From positions 14,995,701 to 15,059,700 of the forward strand of contig OZ024888.1 of NCBI GenBank assembly GCA_964017195.1: a stretch of 64,000 bases of DNA. Reading direction: 5' to 3'. Origin of the DNA: Siderastrea radians. Lineage: Eukaryota > Cnidaria > Anthozoa > Scleractinia > Rhizangiidae. This document shows positions 12,557 to 31,110 of the stretch, piece by piece. Both the position numbers and the translations under genes were made by a program. Within the stretch, counting starts at the first letter, position 1, and each line of letters begins with the position of its first letter. The notes beneath the pieces were generated by a model. That model ran no database searches. It saw nothing but the letters and a program-made list of their open reading frames with translations, and had not been told where the DNA came from.

Positions 12557-12902
12557 GTCAGCTGGCGGCAAAATTGTTTTATCTCCTCCCTTCAATGCAA
12601 AATCGATTTGACGGAAAGTGAGACTTGCCTACCATTTATAATGCTTTATGAGATCTGTATGTTTATTTAGTTTATTTACCTACTATTTCATCGCATCAAC
12701 ATCCGTTTTTCTCTGGAAACCGGATGTTTATTTAGGATACCAGGAGAGGATAAAGAATAGGGTACATGTCCTCGGGGGAATCCCATGTAAAAGTAAAGGG
12801 GATCTTCGTGGTACCATTTGGAGATTCTGGGGTTTATCCCGTGAAGAGTTGAAAGTGAATCAAAACCCACAAAACGAGATTTTGATACCTTGATTTGCTT
12901 TC

Positions 12903-12994
12903 ACCTGCGATCAGAGTCTTGCTTTTCGTTTTGCTTTAGCGACCCACGTAAGATGATATGAGAGCGATGCTAAAATTCGCCCTGATCGCAGGTT
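12903..12994. repeat. Short foldback repeat
   Basis: ACCTGCGATCAG at the left and CTGATCGCAGGT at the right are exact inverted copies about 80 bases apart; short non-coding MITE-like unit. Confidence 0.4.
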
Positions 12995-13375
12995 TAAAAC
13001 ATGTTAAAAATTTCCTTTGAAAGTCATGAGTCCGACTGGCACCTCTATCACTTTTATAAAGTAGTCCCGCCTTGGTTATTCAGGTCAAATTGGTTATAGT
13101 TCAAGCTGGCAAGCAATAAATGAAGGTAAAAGATAGACTCCGATAAATGTAAAGATTGTAAAAAAAAAGGGAAAAGCTCAGTGGAAATCACCATTACACC
13201 ATACCATTTGAACGTAACTGCGAAAAAAGGTAGAAGAGGGGTGTTCACTTGCAGAAAGGCTTTTTGTAGGTGGAGACTTGGGGGGGATAGGGAAGGGGAA
13301 GAGGATTCGGGATTTTGCTCTTTCACTAGGCTAGCACCTTCTGTTTTTGGCGCTCTTTTTGCAAAAAAAAAATTA

Positions 13376-13377
13376 TA

Positions 13378-13433
<56 letters not shown>

Positions 13434-14160
13434 AATTAATATTTGTATAGCAGCTATCCAGTCATACTCTAGGCGCTTCACAAAAAGCATGAAATACAAA
13501 GCTAAACTAATGTTTAAACAAAAATTAACTTCACTAAGAATGATATGCTTTTTTAAAAAGATATAGGTCATAAGTTTAGATTTAAAAGTACTCAAATTGT
13601 CACATGAACGGATGTTATCAGGTAAGCTGTTCCAAAGGTCATGAGCAGAAACAGCGAAGGCTCTATACCCAGAGGACTTCAGATCAAAGTTAGCAGGATT
13701 GAGGCGTAATAAAGAAGATGTCCAGAGAGTTCTAGTCAGCGAGTAGGGAGTCGGCAAATCTGAAATATAGGTGAGGACTGTTAACGTAGAGGAGCCTTGA
13801 AGGTGAGCAATACAATCTTGAATTCAGCTTGAATTTAATGCGCTCAGAAACAGGAAGCTAGTGTAGATCGGACAGAATTGGGGTGATGTGATCGTATTTG
13901 CGGGAACATGTATTATTAGGCCGGCAGCAGCTTTCTGTACAGACTAAAGCTTTTTCACAACATACTTCGGCACATTATACAAAAGAGGGTTACAGTGATC
14001 AAGCTTGGAGGACACAAAAGCATGGACGAGAATCTTGATGATCTTCAAAGATAGAAATTTTCGTATACGGGAAATGGCGCAGATGGTAGAAGGCTGATTT
14101 ACAAACAGAATTGTCTTGAGGAAGCATAGTCATAGTGCTATCAAAAATTTTTATCCCTTT
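13376..14160 (-). mobile_element. 5'-truncated CR1/L2-type LINE fragment
   Basis: Read on the minus strand, decayed frames give the C-terminal end of a non-LTR reverse transcriptase: 'FDSTMTMLPQ', 'FVSSKLDHCN', 'KAAAGLIIH', 'PTPYSLTRTLWTSS', 'LRLNPANF' and 'LWNSLPDNIRS'. This order matches the thumb/C-terminal region of CR1/L2/Rex-like elements. The 3' end is a (CAT)n microsatellite on the element strand (13377-13432), as is usual for such elements. Stops and frameshifts break the frame, and the catalytic YADD region is absent. Confidence 0.75.
13377..13432. repeat. (ATG)n microsatellite
   Basis: About 18 perfect ATG units. It forms the 3' terminal simple repeat of the minus-strand LINE fragment next to it. 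Confidence 0.9.
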
Positions 14161-15105
14161 CAGCGTGCTTGCGTTGCTAGCATTTTTCTGAAAGAATTCG
14201 CGATTCAGGAAATGACAGAAAAATGAGAAAAAGGCGTACACACCATGGCCAAGTTGACCGACGTCCTGACTCGAGGACAGTTCCGATTTACAGTGGTCTA
14301 TATTTGTGTCCATCAAATAACTTCAAATTTAAATTCTCAACATCACTTTAAAATCTTTCATTAATTCATTAAATTTCCCGTTCTTCTTCTTTCTTGAAAA
14401 AAATTTGCGAGAGTTATTGGTCGCGACCAGAGCTGAAATCAATTCAGCCTTATTTATATCTGCACATGTGAACTACACAAAATCTCAGCAGTTGGTATAT
14501 TAAAAAGGTAACCGGGTAAATTGATGCCGTGACGACGAGAGACCACAATACTTCTCAGACCAGAACAGAACGATGCAAAACGCCAGCGACCCGGCAGGCA
14601 GCTCTCAGAACGCCTCACAAAGAGCTGCATGCCAGCATGGACCCCCAGTGCCTTGTCCCCTCCCGACTCTCGCGTTTCCACGCGGCAGGCGACTTCCGCG
14701 TACACTTGCGTGTTCTTCTCTTTCCACTGTCCTCAAGCAAGCACCAAAACGTCGATTGCTGGTTGCCCGCGTTCATATTGTGGTAAGTGAAGGAAAGGCG
14801 GCACACGTAGAGAAAAATATATTACAAGCGTGGTTCAGTCGGGGTTCAGTCCTCCAGTCTTTTTTCCGCTTTCATTCCCAGTACTTTCAAATTCTCCTCG
14901 CACGCCATTCTTTCTCTCCTGTTCCAATCAGGCGCCTTTTTCACCACGTACTTTTCGTTAAAAACGAACCATGATGCCAGGTTGTCCACCAATTACGGCG
15001 ATAGAAGATTGAACGCTGAGCTTCCTGCTCGACCAGAAGGGATTGGGATCTAGAATAAATTATAAGTTTTTAAATAACTAAAGATTTCCCTAACTGATCG
15101 TCAAG
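14161..15105. other. Intergenic/upstream of FoxJ; GC-richer patch with a donor-like site
   Basis: 14520-14780 is richer in GC than its surroundings and open in several frames, and ends in a strong donor-like sequence GTGGTAAGTGAAGG at about 14779-14792. It might be a non-coding 5' exon of the FoxJ gene (a pyrimidine-rich acceptor ends at about 15824), but nothing in the sequence proves this. No protein family was recognised. Confidence 0.25.
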
Positions 15106-15177
15106 TCCCATATGGTCTAGTGGTTAGGATCCGGCGCTCTCACCGCCGTGGCCCGGGTTCGATTCCCGGTGTGGGAA
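15106..15177 (+). tRNA. tRNA-Glu (anticodon CTC)
   Basis: 72-nt cloverleaf. The 7-bp acceptor stem pairs TCCCATA (15106-15112) with TGTGGGA (15170-15176) with one wobble; discriminator A at 15177. D arm with 'TGGTCTAGTGGTTAGGA', anticodon arm CGGCG-CTCTCAC-CGCCG giving anticodon CTC, and T arm CCGGGTTCGATTCCCGG. Internal A and B boxes for RNA polymerase III are intact, and T-rich stops follow from about 15184. The sequence is close to the canonical metazoan tRNA-Glu, so it is likely functional. Confidence 0.95.
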
Positions 15178-15896
15178 CGACATTCTTTTATCTTTTCTTC
15201 TTTTAATCTTAGTCTACTATTATTATTATTTTTATTATTATTCAATTCTTTTATCAAGTATTCTTACAATATTTTTAAGAAGAATTGTCTAATTTCCAAG
15301 CTGTACAGTGGACTGGCACAGCTATTGTGTTGTTTTTCTTATTTAATACGACTCACAAGGTTGTCTTTCACTCTTTGAAAGAGCGGGTGCCTAACCGAAT
15401 TCCCGTTGGAGGTTGAACAAAAGAACTGTTATGTTATTTGAATCGAGGAGGAGAAAACCAAACGGATCCAGTGAACAAGGAAGAAAACGTATTGTTTTGT
15501 TGTTGTATTGTTCTGTTTTGTTTTTTCATGCCTCCACCCCAAACCCTATCCTGGAAAACCATCTCTTCTACTGTTACCGCAAGTACCGTCCATCTCCACC
15601 CCCAAAATCAGGCAGATCTAGAGTTACGTGCAAACTTTCCATGTCCATTTTCTGAAGGGTCATTTGGGGGTTGAGAAAAAAATGACAACTAATTGCACCG
15701 CCACTCCGACTCAAACTACAAACATAGTAGAAACTTATTTTTTTCTTTGGAGGAAACATGCTGATAACAAATGGGAATCCTTATATTTACAACTTATTTA
15801 CATTTGAGCCCCACACTTTTGCAGATTACTAACCTCACCTGATCAGACGAACACGCATACAGATACAGTATACAACGGTGGAAAGGGGTCAGGTTT

Positions 15897-15916
15897 TGAC
15901 GTCAGTGATGACGTCT
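15897..15916 (+). promoter_or_regulatory. Tandem CRE-like sites upstream of FoxJ
   Basis: A perfect palindromic CRE, TGACGTCA (15897-15904), is followed 12 bases on by TGACGTCT (15909-15916). They lie 46-65 bases upstream of the first ATG of the FoxJ gene, in the promoter or 5' UTR. CREB/ATF-type bZIP binding is the established reading of such sites; use here is inferred. Confidence 0.45.
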
Positions 15917-15961
15917 TCCTCGAGCTCACACACACACACAATGTAGACATGCGCACCCACC

Positions 15962-23269
<7,308 letters not shown>

Positions 23270-23515
23270 ACACAGGTAGCACAACACCATCTCTCTGACA
23301 TTAATAATTAGCTGGGGAGGGGAGGGACAAGATAACTCAAGTCTAGGACGTGGACTTCATTGACTAGACATGATTTTACATGTATATAACATGTATTTTG
23401 GCGTAAATGTATTTAAATGCTACAGGTTAGCAACTTCAGAGTAGGGGGTGAACCTTAACTACAAAGCTGTTGCTATGAACTGTAAGTTTCTTGTGACAGC
23501 ACCACTGTAGGGAGA

Positions 23516-23521
23516 AATAAA
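23516..23521 (+). terminator. FoxJ polyadenylation signal AATAAA
   Basis: First AATAAA after the FoxJ stop, about 247 bases downstream; a plausible end of a short 3' UTR. Confidence 0.5.
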
Positions 23522-25309
23522 ATTGTCACAATTCAACTAATTCATAGAGTGCAGCCCAAACAAACAACAGAGTGGGAGATGTTGACTTGTTCTGCCTGTA
23601 GGAGCCATACATTATGTATTTATCTCGTTAGTGGGATCATCTTATTTTTACAAGGACATATTGAGCACTTCCTTGACATGGTGCAACAGCTGGTGTGATT
23701 TTGAACAATGTGCAGAGTCATAAAATGAACCTTTTAAAACAGTCCACGGTAACAGCATTGTAGCTGAGGTATTTCCTCCTTAAAAACCATCAAACCTCAA
23801 GATTTTAATACAGGTCTTAACACAAGGATTGTAATCTTTGCATCTTAACCAGATGAGCAACAGATTCTGTGGCCAAAGTTATTTTTTATTTCAGAGGTAA
23901 TTTGGCCACTAGTTTTTGGTAAAAACCACTGGATGTACATAAAAAGCTATCCTCAGATGAAGCAATGGTATTCTTTTAGATTGGCTGGCTTTTCTTCGTT
24001 AGATGCTTTTCACATTACCACTGAAAACAGTGGCAAATCAACGATGTTGTTGTGCCATGAGTTCTGTAGGTCAAATGTTGGGAAAAATATAAAGAAAGTG
24101 AAAACTTGAGTCTCCATTGGGCATAGATAGCCCCCAGAAATCAGCTGCAAGCTTTTTACAATACAGTCATGTATTTACCAAATTTATGGTATTTGCTTAA
24201 TAGAAGTGAGAAAGGCATAGGTGGCACAGAAAAAATGCAGTAGTACACATTTTTAGTTTTAAATTATTAACATTCCTATTTGTACATAATCTTTTATTTA
24301 GAAGGGGTGTTTTGCAGTGGAATGCTTACACCTGTATTTCTCAAAATAAGGGATCACACTGTCTCTCAATGTGGCAGTTTGTAAGGTAGCACAGCACAAT
24401 GTCATGGCAACCAGTGTGACAACTGTTGACATGGCAACCAGTGTGACGACTGTTGACATTCCAGTGCGTGTTCTGATTGAACAAAAGGAAATGGGAAGTC
24501 TTCTGATACTTCTTTGACCATTTGCCCATAAAACATAGAAACACAACATTTAATTGTTCATTCAGACAACACATGTAGTGTTCACAAGCACACGAAGACA
24601 CAGATGTTTCTCACAAAGCACTGGTAGAAATATTGTTCAAATAAAAGATGACTAGGCAATTTTTGATAAGTTTCTCTTTCTTGTAGTCTTTGTAAGACAA
24701 TGTGCTTAGTTCTTACTGTGCATCTGCTTTAACTGCAGTCTCTTGGCATTTGACAAGTACAAATTTTAATTAGTTTCCACTGGAGAAAGATGCAGAGAAC
24801 CACAGGATGGTAGTACTTATTGAACAGCTAGCTTTCAGTTGAACGACTGTTTTCGTCCACATACATGTGTTAAAAAAGCAAAGAAAGAAAAACAGTGTTA
24901 CATGAAAGTACGTTTAGTGGCTTTCACTTTTTTCGTCACACCTTGCGATTTCATCCACAGACTCAAAAGTTAGAACCACTTTGTATAGCATAATAGACAT
25001 ACCACAAAAACGTTCTGCCACACACATAATTTAATTGACAGCTCAATAGCTTTCAATAATAACATTATTAAACACTCACAGTTTATGGGGTCATCAAAAG
25101 ACGAGAACCACGTTGCATTAAAGATTTGACTCGAGATGATAAAGGGTTAAGCAACACATCTTAAATATCACATCGAAAATGAGAAACAAGTCATTCTTAA
25201 CCTTCACTGGCTTGAAACGTGATTGATACCTGTCGTCAGCCCCAGTCAGAGTGGTAATTGCACAGTAATTGACAATGGTTGCATTCCTTTTAGACAATCA
25301 CTTTTTATG
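23522..25309. other. Intergenic, no gene seen
   Basis: AT-rich sequence downstream of FoxJ, possibly further 3' UTR. A small direct repeat 'CATGGCAACCAGTGTGAC' occurs twice at about 24403-24450. No exon, RNA gene or transposon ends were recognised. Confidence 0.4.
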
Positions 25310-25903
25310 TACAGTGGAACCCCGGTAACTCGAAATCTGAAGGGAAATGAAAAACAGTTCAAGTTAGCGGGGGTTCGAGTTGAATATTCAATTTGCCATG
25401 TCAATAATTGATAGTTTACTGATTTTTTTCGCACTTCAGTATACAGTACAGCCCAGTTAAACTTATCTCCTCAGAAACTGTAACACAATTATGCATTCTT
25501 ATGATAGTAAAGTACTGTGAATGTAACTCAGTTACACTCAAGACCATAAGATCGGGAAATGACGGTCAGTTGCATGATCTGTTCGTTGCACTAATTAAAA
25601 TCAAATTGCTGTAGTGTTAGTTTTAGTGTTTAAATCCGATTACACGACAAGAAGAGGTAATTGGATATTTCAATGGGCATCCATGGTGAGTTGCAAGAAC
25701 CAGAATTCAAGTTATCGGGGTAAATTTTGATCAAGGGAAACGAAATTTAGTTCAAGTTAGCGGGGAATTCGAGTTATCCGAGTTCAAGTTAACCGAGTAA
25801 AAATGACTGAAAAGAGGGGTCAAATCCAAGGGAAATGGAACTTGTTCGAGTTAGCGGGGGAGTTTGAGTTATCGGAGTTCGAGTTACCAGGGGTTCTACT
25901 GTA
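25310..25903. mobile_element. pogo/Tigger-like MITE
   Basis: TA-flanked inverted ends: TACAGTGGAACCCCGGTAAC at the left and the complement of GTTACCAGGGGTTCTACTGTA at the right. Inside, 'GTTCGAGTTATCGGAGTTC'-type motifs are repeated in direct and inverted order. TA duplication and CAGTGGAACCCC ends fit the Tc1/mariner-pogo group. There is no transposase. Confidence 0.7.
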
Positions 25904-26547
25904 TAATTTTATTGATTTGGATTGTTTTTCTATGCAAGCTGGAACAAAGTTCTGAAAAAAAAAGATTGATCAAACCTTACATTCTTTAGTATAACACTGT
26001 TTGTTTACACCTTGAACAAATGCGTGCTATATGGGACAATATCAGGTCACAAAATGAAACCACAATCAGTAATCAGATTTTGGTTCCATTGGTGTAACCC
26101 ACTGCCATACATGGATTGTACAGATTATTGTACAGATTATTGTACAATCCAGAAGATTGGTTTGCTCCTATGAATTGGAACAGAAAATTGAATTTTTGAT
26201 ACAAAATCCAGATTTAGGTTGGCTAAAAGGAATGCAAACAAAAATAATTCAATTATTAAACCTCTTCTTCTGAGGCATTCCTATAAAACAAAGTAAGAAT
26301 TTTAAAATAATTATTATACATGTAATATATTGGAGTATGTGTGGTAATCAGAATTTGTAAGAGATCACCAAAAATCAAGCTGTCATATTGTTTTGCATTT
26401 TAGAGAGATGTATACCTTGGCCTGATCTCAGGTTAGAGTTTGATAGTAGTTTTTTGTGAATATTTAATATTTTGCTTGTACTTACCTGCATGTTTGTTTT
26501 TATTCACTATTCCATACATTCAAAACCTTTTTACAGTGCAAAGATGC
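25904..26547. other. Intergenic, no gene seen
   Basis: Contains a short tandem/palindromic run of 'AGATTATTGTAC' units at about 26125-26160; otherwise plain AT-rich DNA. Confidence 0.4.
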
Positions 26548-27217
26548 GGGGGGTACTCAATAAAGTTCTATGCAGGGAGCCTCCGCCCAGAGGTTCAAAC
26601 CCTTACCTTAATACTTATTTTAACCAAAATGGTACACCTTTTGTATACCTTGAGCAAAATTGCACCTAGCCTGAGAAAACAGCCGACGTTTCACGAGGTC
26701 ACCACTTGAGCCCTCACAAAACGATGTCTGAGTAACGAGCGCAGAAATTCCATATTTATGACATTCACAACCCAGAGCTTGGTAGTGAACCTCATCAGTA
26801 TGGAATTTCTGTGCTCGTTACCCAGACGTTGTTTTGCGAGGGCTCAAGTGGTGACCTCGTGAAACATCAGCTGTTTTCTCAGGCTAAATTGCACCCCTCC
26901 TTATACCTCAAGGGTAAGCCAAAACAATGGAATTTCCTATATCGCCACATTTTTCCTGGGCTCTCAGTCATTCTGGTTCAGTCGCTCATTGGGTGCAAGC
27001 TTTCTATGTCGTGTTTTGCGTAGTCATTTCTGCCAAAATTTGACACCCTTTGATATTCTTCGCTTTAGCCACCATTTTCCACTTTGCAGCCAATTTTGTG
27101 ACCCTTTCATGACTCTAAAATGGCAATTTTCCCTACCATTTAGTATACTGCAAGCTTAAAAAAGGTACCCCTTTTGGGTGGAGTCTCCCTGTATAGCCCA
27201 CGAGAGGGAGTACCCCC
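26548..27217. mobile_element. MITE with GGGGGTACTC ends, carrying a nested element
   Basis: Left end GGGGGGTACTC followed by CAGGGAGCCTCCGCCCA; right end, inverted, GGGGGTACTCCC followed by CAGGGAGACTCCACCCA. The 670-bp unit contains the foldback element 26667-26886. Non-coding. Confidence 0.55.
26667..26886. mobile_element. Long-TIR foldback element with 9-bp target duplication (Mutator-like)
   Basis: Almost the whole element is two inverted arms of about 105 bp, starting TAGCCTGAGAAAACAGC on each side. It is flanked by the direct repeat AATTGCACC (26658-26666 and 26887-26895). Long terminal inverted repeats plus a 9-bp duplication are the established signature of Mutator-like MITEs. It is inserted in the element 26548-27217. 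Confidence 0.65.
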
Positions 27218-28014
27218 TCCAACAAAGATATGGCCATATACTTTTCATGAACTTCTATTCCTTATAAGTTCAACAAAGCAAATGCTGGGCTTGCAATGTA
27301 GGTTTTTAAACGTGCAAAATGTATACAATTTTTGTGTTTGCAAGCCAAAACAAAATCTACTAGCAAACGTTTGTGAGTTAAAAAGTTATTAATAACAATT
27401 GTGAGTGAAAACAAAACAGGACAGTCATTGGTGGGATTTACAGAAGGTGGCTTTCCTCAGATTGAAAGCTGTTTTATTGTGATTGTTAAGAGAGCACATA
27501 GAATTTTTAGGAACCACATGAAAAATGAAGAATTGTCATAGTGGGCACTCTGCTGCACTAAATGGTAAGCTGAACACTTTCACCCCCAAGGGCAGACCAG
27601 CATGTAACTTCTCCTTTCAATAACACTACATGATGTAACATACATGTCACGAGAATAAAGGAATTGATCACCGAAGATGTACCATACGAAACAACAAGAG
27701 AACAGTGAGGAGAATACACCATATGGATATGGGTTCAAGGGGCCATGTTATGGGACCTTTTACATTTTCTGCGTCAAAACATTCTGGAATGCCCTAAAAT
27801 CACCCATGGTCAGATATCAAGTGATTTTCTTAGAAGATTAAAGATTATTAAGATTAAATAAATTGCCATCAGCTGGCAATGTTTCTGAGACAGAAGGGAA
27901 TAACTTGAGAAAAATGGCCCAGTTTTTGAGTTGCAACCTATTCCACCCTAGCCATCCTCAGCCAAACACACTTACTTTACACTTCCAGTGGAACATTGCA
28001 GTAAATTGTTCTTT

Positions 28015-28199
28015 TAGAGCAGTTTTCAATTGATTATTGTGTCTACTTTACTACGCTCTCTGATTGGTTAAGAAAGCTCACTCCACTACAACCAATCAGA
28101 CAAAACCAAAACCAATAGACTTGTTTGCACACATTTCTCCATGCTTAAGAGTAATAACTTTGGTTTCGGTTTTACGACACTTATTTGAAAACCGCTCTA
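28015..28199. mobile_element. TA-flanked MITE, family C copy 1
   Basis: Ends TAGAGCAGTTTTCAATTGA and, inverted, TAGAGCGGTTTTCAAATAA; the interior has paired 'TGATTGGTT'/'AACCAATCA' motifs. Same family as 28546-28831. TA duplication suggests a mariner-like source. Confidence 0.65.
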
Positions 28200-28545
28200 T
28201 CAGCTTACAGGACTCTCCTAGCAGGCAAGGGGTGTTGGCCTTGCTGCTTACTACTACAAAAAAATACATTTTGACAGGGCTACTAAGGCTAAAGTTGAAT
28301 TGGAAATGACTCCAGATGGATGCTTGTGTAAGAGAATGTCATTGAATATTTTTGTATTCTCTAAAAAGATACCCCTGAACAAACCTTTGTAGTAAGATAA
28401 GTTTTTGTACAACCTTGGAGTACAATACAAGTATAATTGGCCCTGCTGTTCAACATGGAACTAACTCAGTGCTAATCTTGGGTTGGCTTAACCCTACAAA
28501 CCCAGTAGTCAGACCAGTGACGGTCTAACTCTTCCTTACTATATA

Positions 28546-28831
28546 TAGAGCAGTTTTCAATTGAGTGTCGAAAGTAATTCGCGTTTTGCTTTGGATTTGC
28601 TTTTCTTCGCTCTTTGATTGGTTAAAAAAACTCGCACCACTTTCTCGACCAATCAGAGGTAAAACTCAAACCAATCGCAACTTGCTCGCACGCGTTTTCC
28701 CGCGCTTGGCGCCGGTTGCATGTGTTTGCTTCGAGTTCTGATTGGTTCATCGGGTAATTTGTGTTTGTTGTGATTGGCTGGGGTAATTACTTTGGTTCTG
28801 GTTTTACGACACTCATTTGAAAAGCGCTCTA
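28546..28831. mobile_element. TA-flanked MITE, family C copy 2
   Basis: Ends TAGAGCAGTTTTCAATTGAG and, inverted, TAGAGCGCTTTTCAAATGAG. Contains several CCAAT/ATTGG boxes (ACCAATCAG, TGATTGGTT). 347 bases separate it from copy 1, in the same orientation. Confidence 0.7.
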
Positions 28832-28978
28832 TCACTGCAAGATCAAACGTACAGGTCATGAGAATGAAGAAAATGATGACCAAAGACAAACTGTCTTGAG
28901 TCTTGCTAAACGGTACCATTGGATAAGAAATCTGTAACAGTGCGGAGAAGATGCATGTTGATATTGAGCCTTGGGTTA

Positions 28979-30705
28979 CTGCTGCCACAAGCGGCCGAAG
29001 CTCAAGATGAGAGAATATGATTGAGTCACGGTGGGGCCAAACCACCCCCCAAATGGGTCATTTAGACTAATTTTGCTTCTTTTTCATATTTCTTTTCCAA
29101 ACTTGGCAAAAAACCTTGGGTTGTCGCCCAATTTATTTTAAGTATGAGAATGACTAAAAAGGCCAAATTGTGACGTCATGATGGCTGACGTCACAAAACG
29201 AGTTAACTGAAAATTTCAAATTTGAAATAAAAAGTTATGTCATCTGAAAGAACTTGGCAAGGGGAGTAAAATGCTGAAAACCGTACCTCGCTAAGACAAA
29301 CGTATCTTGAGTTATGGCAATTTAAAGACATTTAAAGTGTCCCCCCCCCCGGAACCATAGTTTTCTTCTACCCTGTTGATCTTTTTTGTACAGTTTTTTT
29401 CCATGCAAGCTAATAATCTGGTAAAATGGACTTCTTCTTGTTCCAAAAAATCGTATCATTTTAGATTTTAAGTTTTTGGCTTGAAAACGATAATATAACA
29501 TAACATAACTTTATTATTTCTATAGCGCAAAAATCCATGCATATATGATCTAATGCGCTTTACATAAATAGTTATCATAGTATTACAACAATAATATACT
29601 TATAAAAATAATTCATATATATATATATATAAAAAAATAAAATAAAATAATAAAAAAAATAAAATAAAATAAAAGCCCCCAATACACATTTCGCCCCTGT
29701 CTATCTTATATAAAAATCTAATATTAGCAAGTGCATAATTGATCACGTGACACTTAATTACGTCACAAAACTGGTTTGGGGGCTCTAGCTCTGGCAGGAA
29801 AAATTTTTTTCCGAGTTTTTCTTTTTCATTTAGCTTCCATCATTTAAGACATCTTATCTGCAACTTAAATGGTGTCGTTGACGCAACAAAACAACACTTA
29901 AATTCAAACGTATTACACAAGGGGGGGACCCTATTTTGAGACTGTGAAATTTTCAAAATCTAAAATGCCATATCTCATCCATTATTTGTCACATCGACAA
30001 ACTGTTTTCAGCATTCAACTCCTCTTGACGTGTTCTTTCTAAAACACTAGAAAAAAATTACAAATTCTAAAATTTTATTTTAGAGAATAATATGACGTCA
30101 CCAATTATGACGTCATAATTTGACATTTGGCATCACCATTCATGTCAAATTGTTTGGCACAAAGACCCATATCAAATTACCAAGTTTGGTAAAGAAATGA
30201 TGAAAAGTAACAAAATTATTAAAAATTAACCAAAAACCGGACATTTCATGACCCATTTGGGGGGTGGTTTGGCCCCACCGTGAGTTGCCAAATATGATTT
30301 TTGCTATCAGGCTTGTTGCGTTACAAGGTCAAACTATGACCTTTGTTATTGGGCGTGTCGTGTTACAAGGCTCTCAATTTGTATGGGAAATTCACTTTCG
30401 TTCTCAAAATGCTAAAATAAAGTTATGAATGTGGCCACTGCGAACAAAACCAAATCCAAGATGTCCACAAATAATTGCACCCAAATTACACGAGAGACAA
30501 AGACAAGCTCATGTTGAGGTAAGTGAAGTTTATTTCCACATTCATAATTTTATATTTTTAGCACTTTAAGAACCAAATTGTATTTCCCATACAAGTCTAT
30601 AAATAGAGAGCCTTGTAACACAACACGCCCAATATCAAAGGTCATATTTGGCGACTCAGTTGTACTCTCTCATCTTGAGCTTGGGCCGCCTGTGCTGCTG
30701 CTTTC
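28979..30705. mobile_element. Foldback MITE interrupted by a CACTA-like element
   Basis: Inverted arms: left CAAGCGGCCGAAGCTCAAGA then GATTGAGT; right (reverse complement) CAGGCGGCCCAAGCTCAAGA then AACTGAGTCGCCAAATATG. After removing 29027-30282 plus one AGT copy, the left arm continues TTGCCAAATATG and keeps matching the right arm through 'GGGCGTG(T)(C/T)GTGTTACAAGG'. The uninterrupted unit is about 470 bp and non-coding. Confidence 0.7.
29027..30282. mobile_element. CACTA-like non-autonomous DNA transposon with 3-bp TSD
   Basis: Terminal inverted repeats of about 35 bp begin CACGGTGGGGCCAAACCACC at both ends. It is flanked by AGT (29024-29026 and 30283-30285). The empty site is visible in the other arm of the host foldback. 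A CAC-start plus 3-bp duplication fits the EnSpm/CACTA superfamily. The interior is AT-rich with a 'TATAGCGCAAAAATCCATGC' repeat piece at about 29522; no transposase frame is seen. Confidence 0.7.
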
Positions 30706-31062
30706 AACGACCAGGCAATGTGGTCTATTTTCTACATGTTAATTAATGAAATTTCAGTTACCAAGTTGTTGAAAAACAAACCACTGCAGGAAATTACTCT
30801 TCAGTCTTGGATTTTGTTTAGTTTTGTCCAACCAAAACGTAAGTAAGTTTAATATTTCATTTTTGCACCTGCAGTGACACTGTAAAGAAGGTTTAGGATT
30901 CAGCACAATGTAGTTAAAAAAAAAAATATGACAATTTATGTTGAGAACAAAGTTTTCTTTTTTGGTGTTTTTTTTTACAAACATGTTACGTTAACCCAGT
31001 CTTTATGTTGATGAGGCCCTGTTAGGGTAGTATGCATCTCAACAATGTGAGTTTTAAACCAT

Positions 31063-31110
31063 GGGGGGGGGAGGGGAGGGGAGGGGGAGGGGAGGGGAGG
31101 GGGGGGGGGG
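31063..31110 (+). repeat. G-rich run (GGGGA)n, quadruplex-prone
   Basis: 48 bases made only of G with single A interruptions, containing many G4-plus tracts. Such sequence can form G-quadruplex DNA. There is no gene within about 1.5 kb. Confidence 0.85.

Noticed and set aside
14454..14974. Overlapping frames on both strands in a GC-rich patch
   Set aside because: Open on both strands and in several phases because stop codons are rare in GC-rich DNA; the translations look random.
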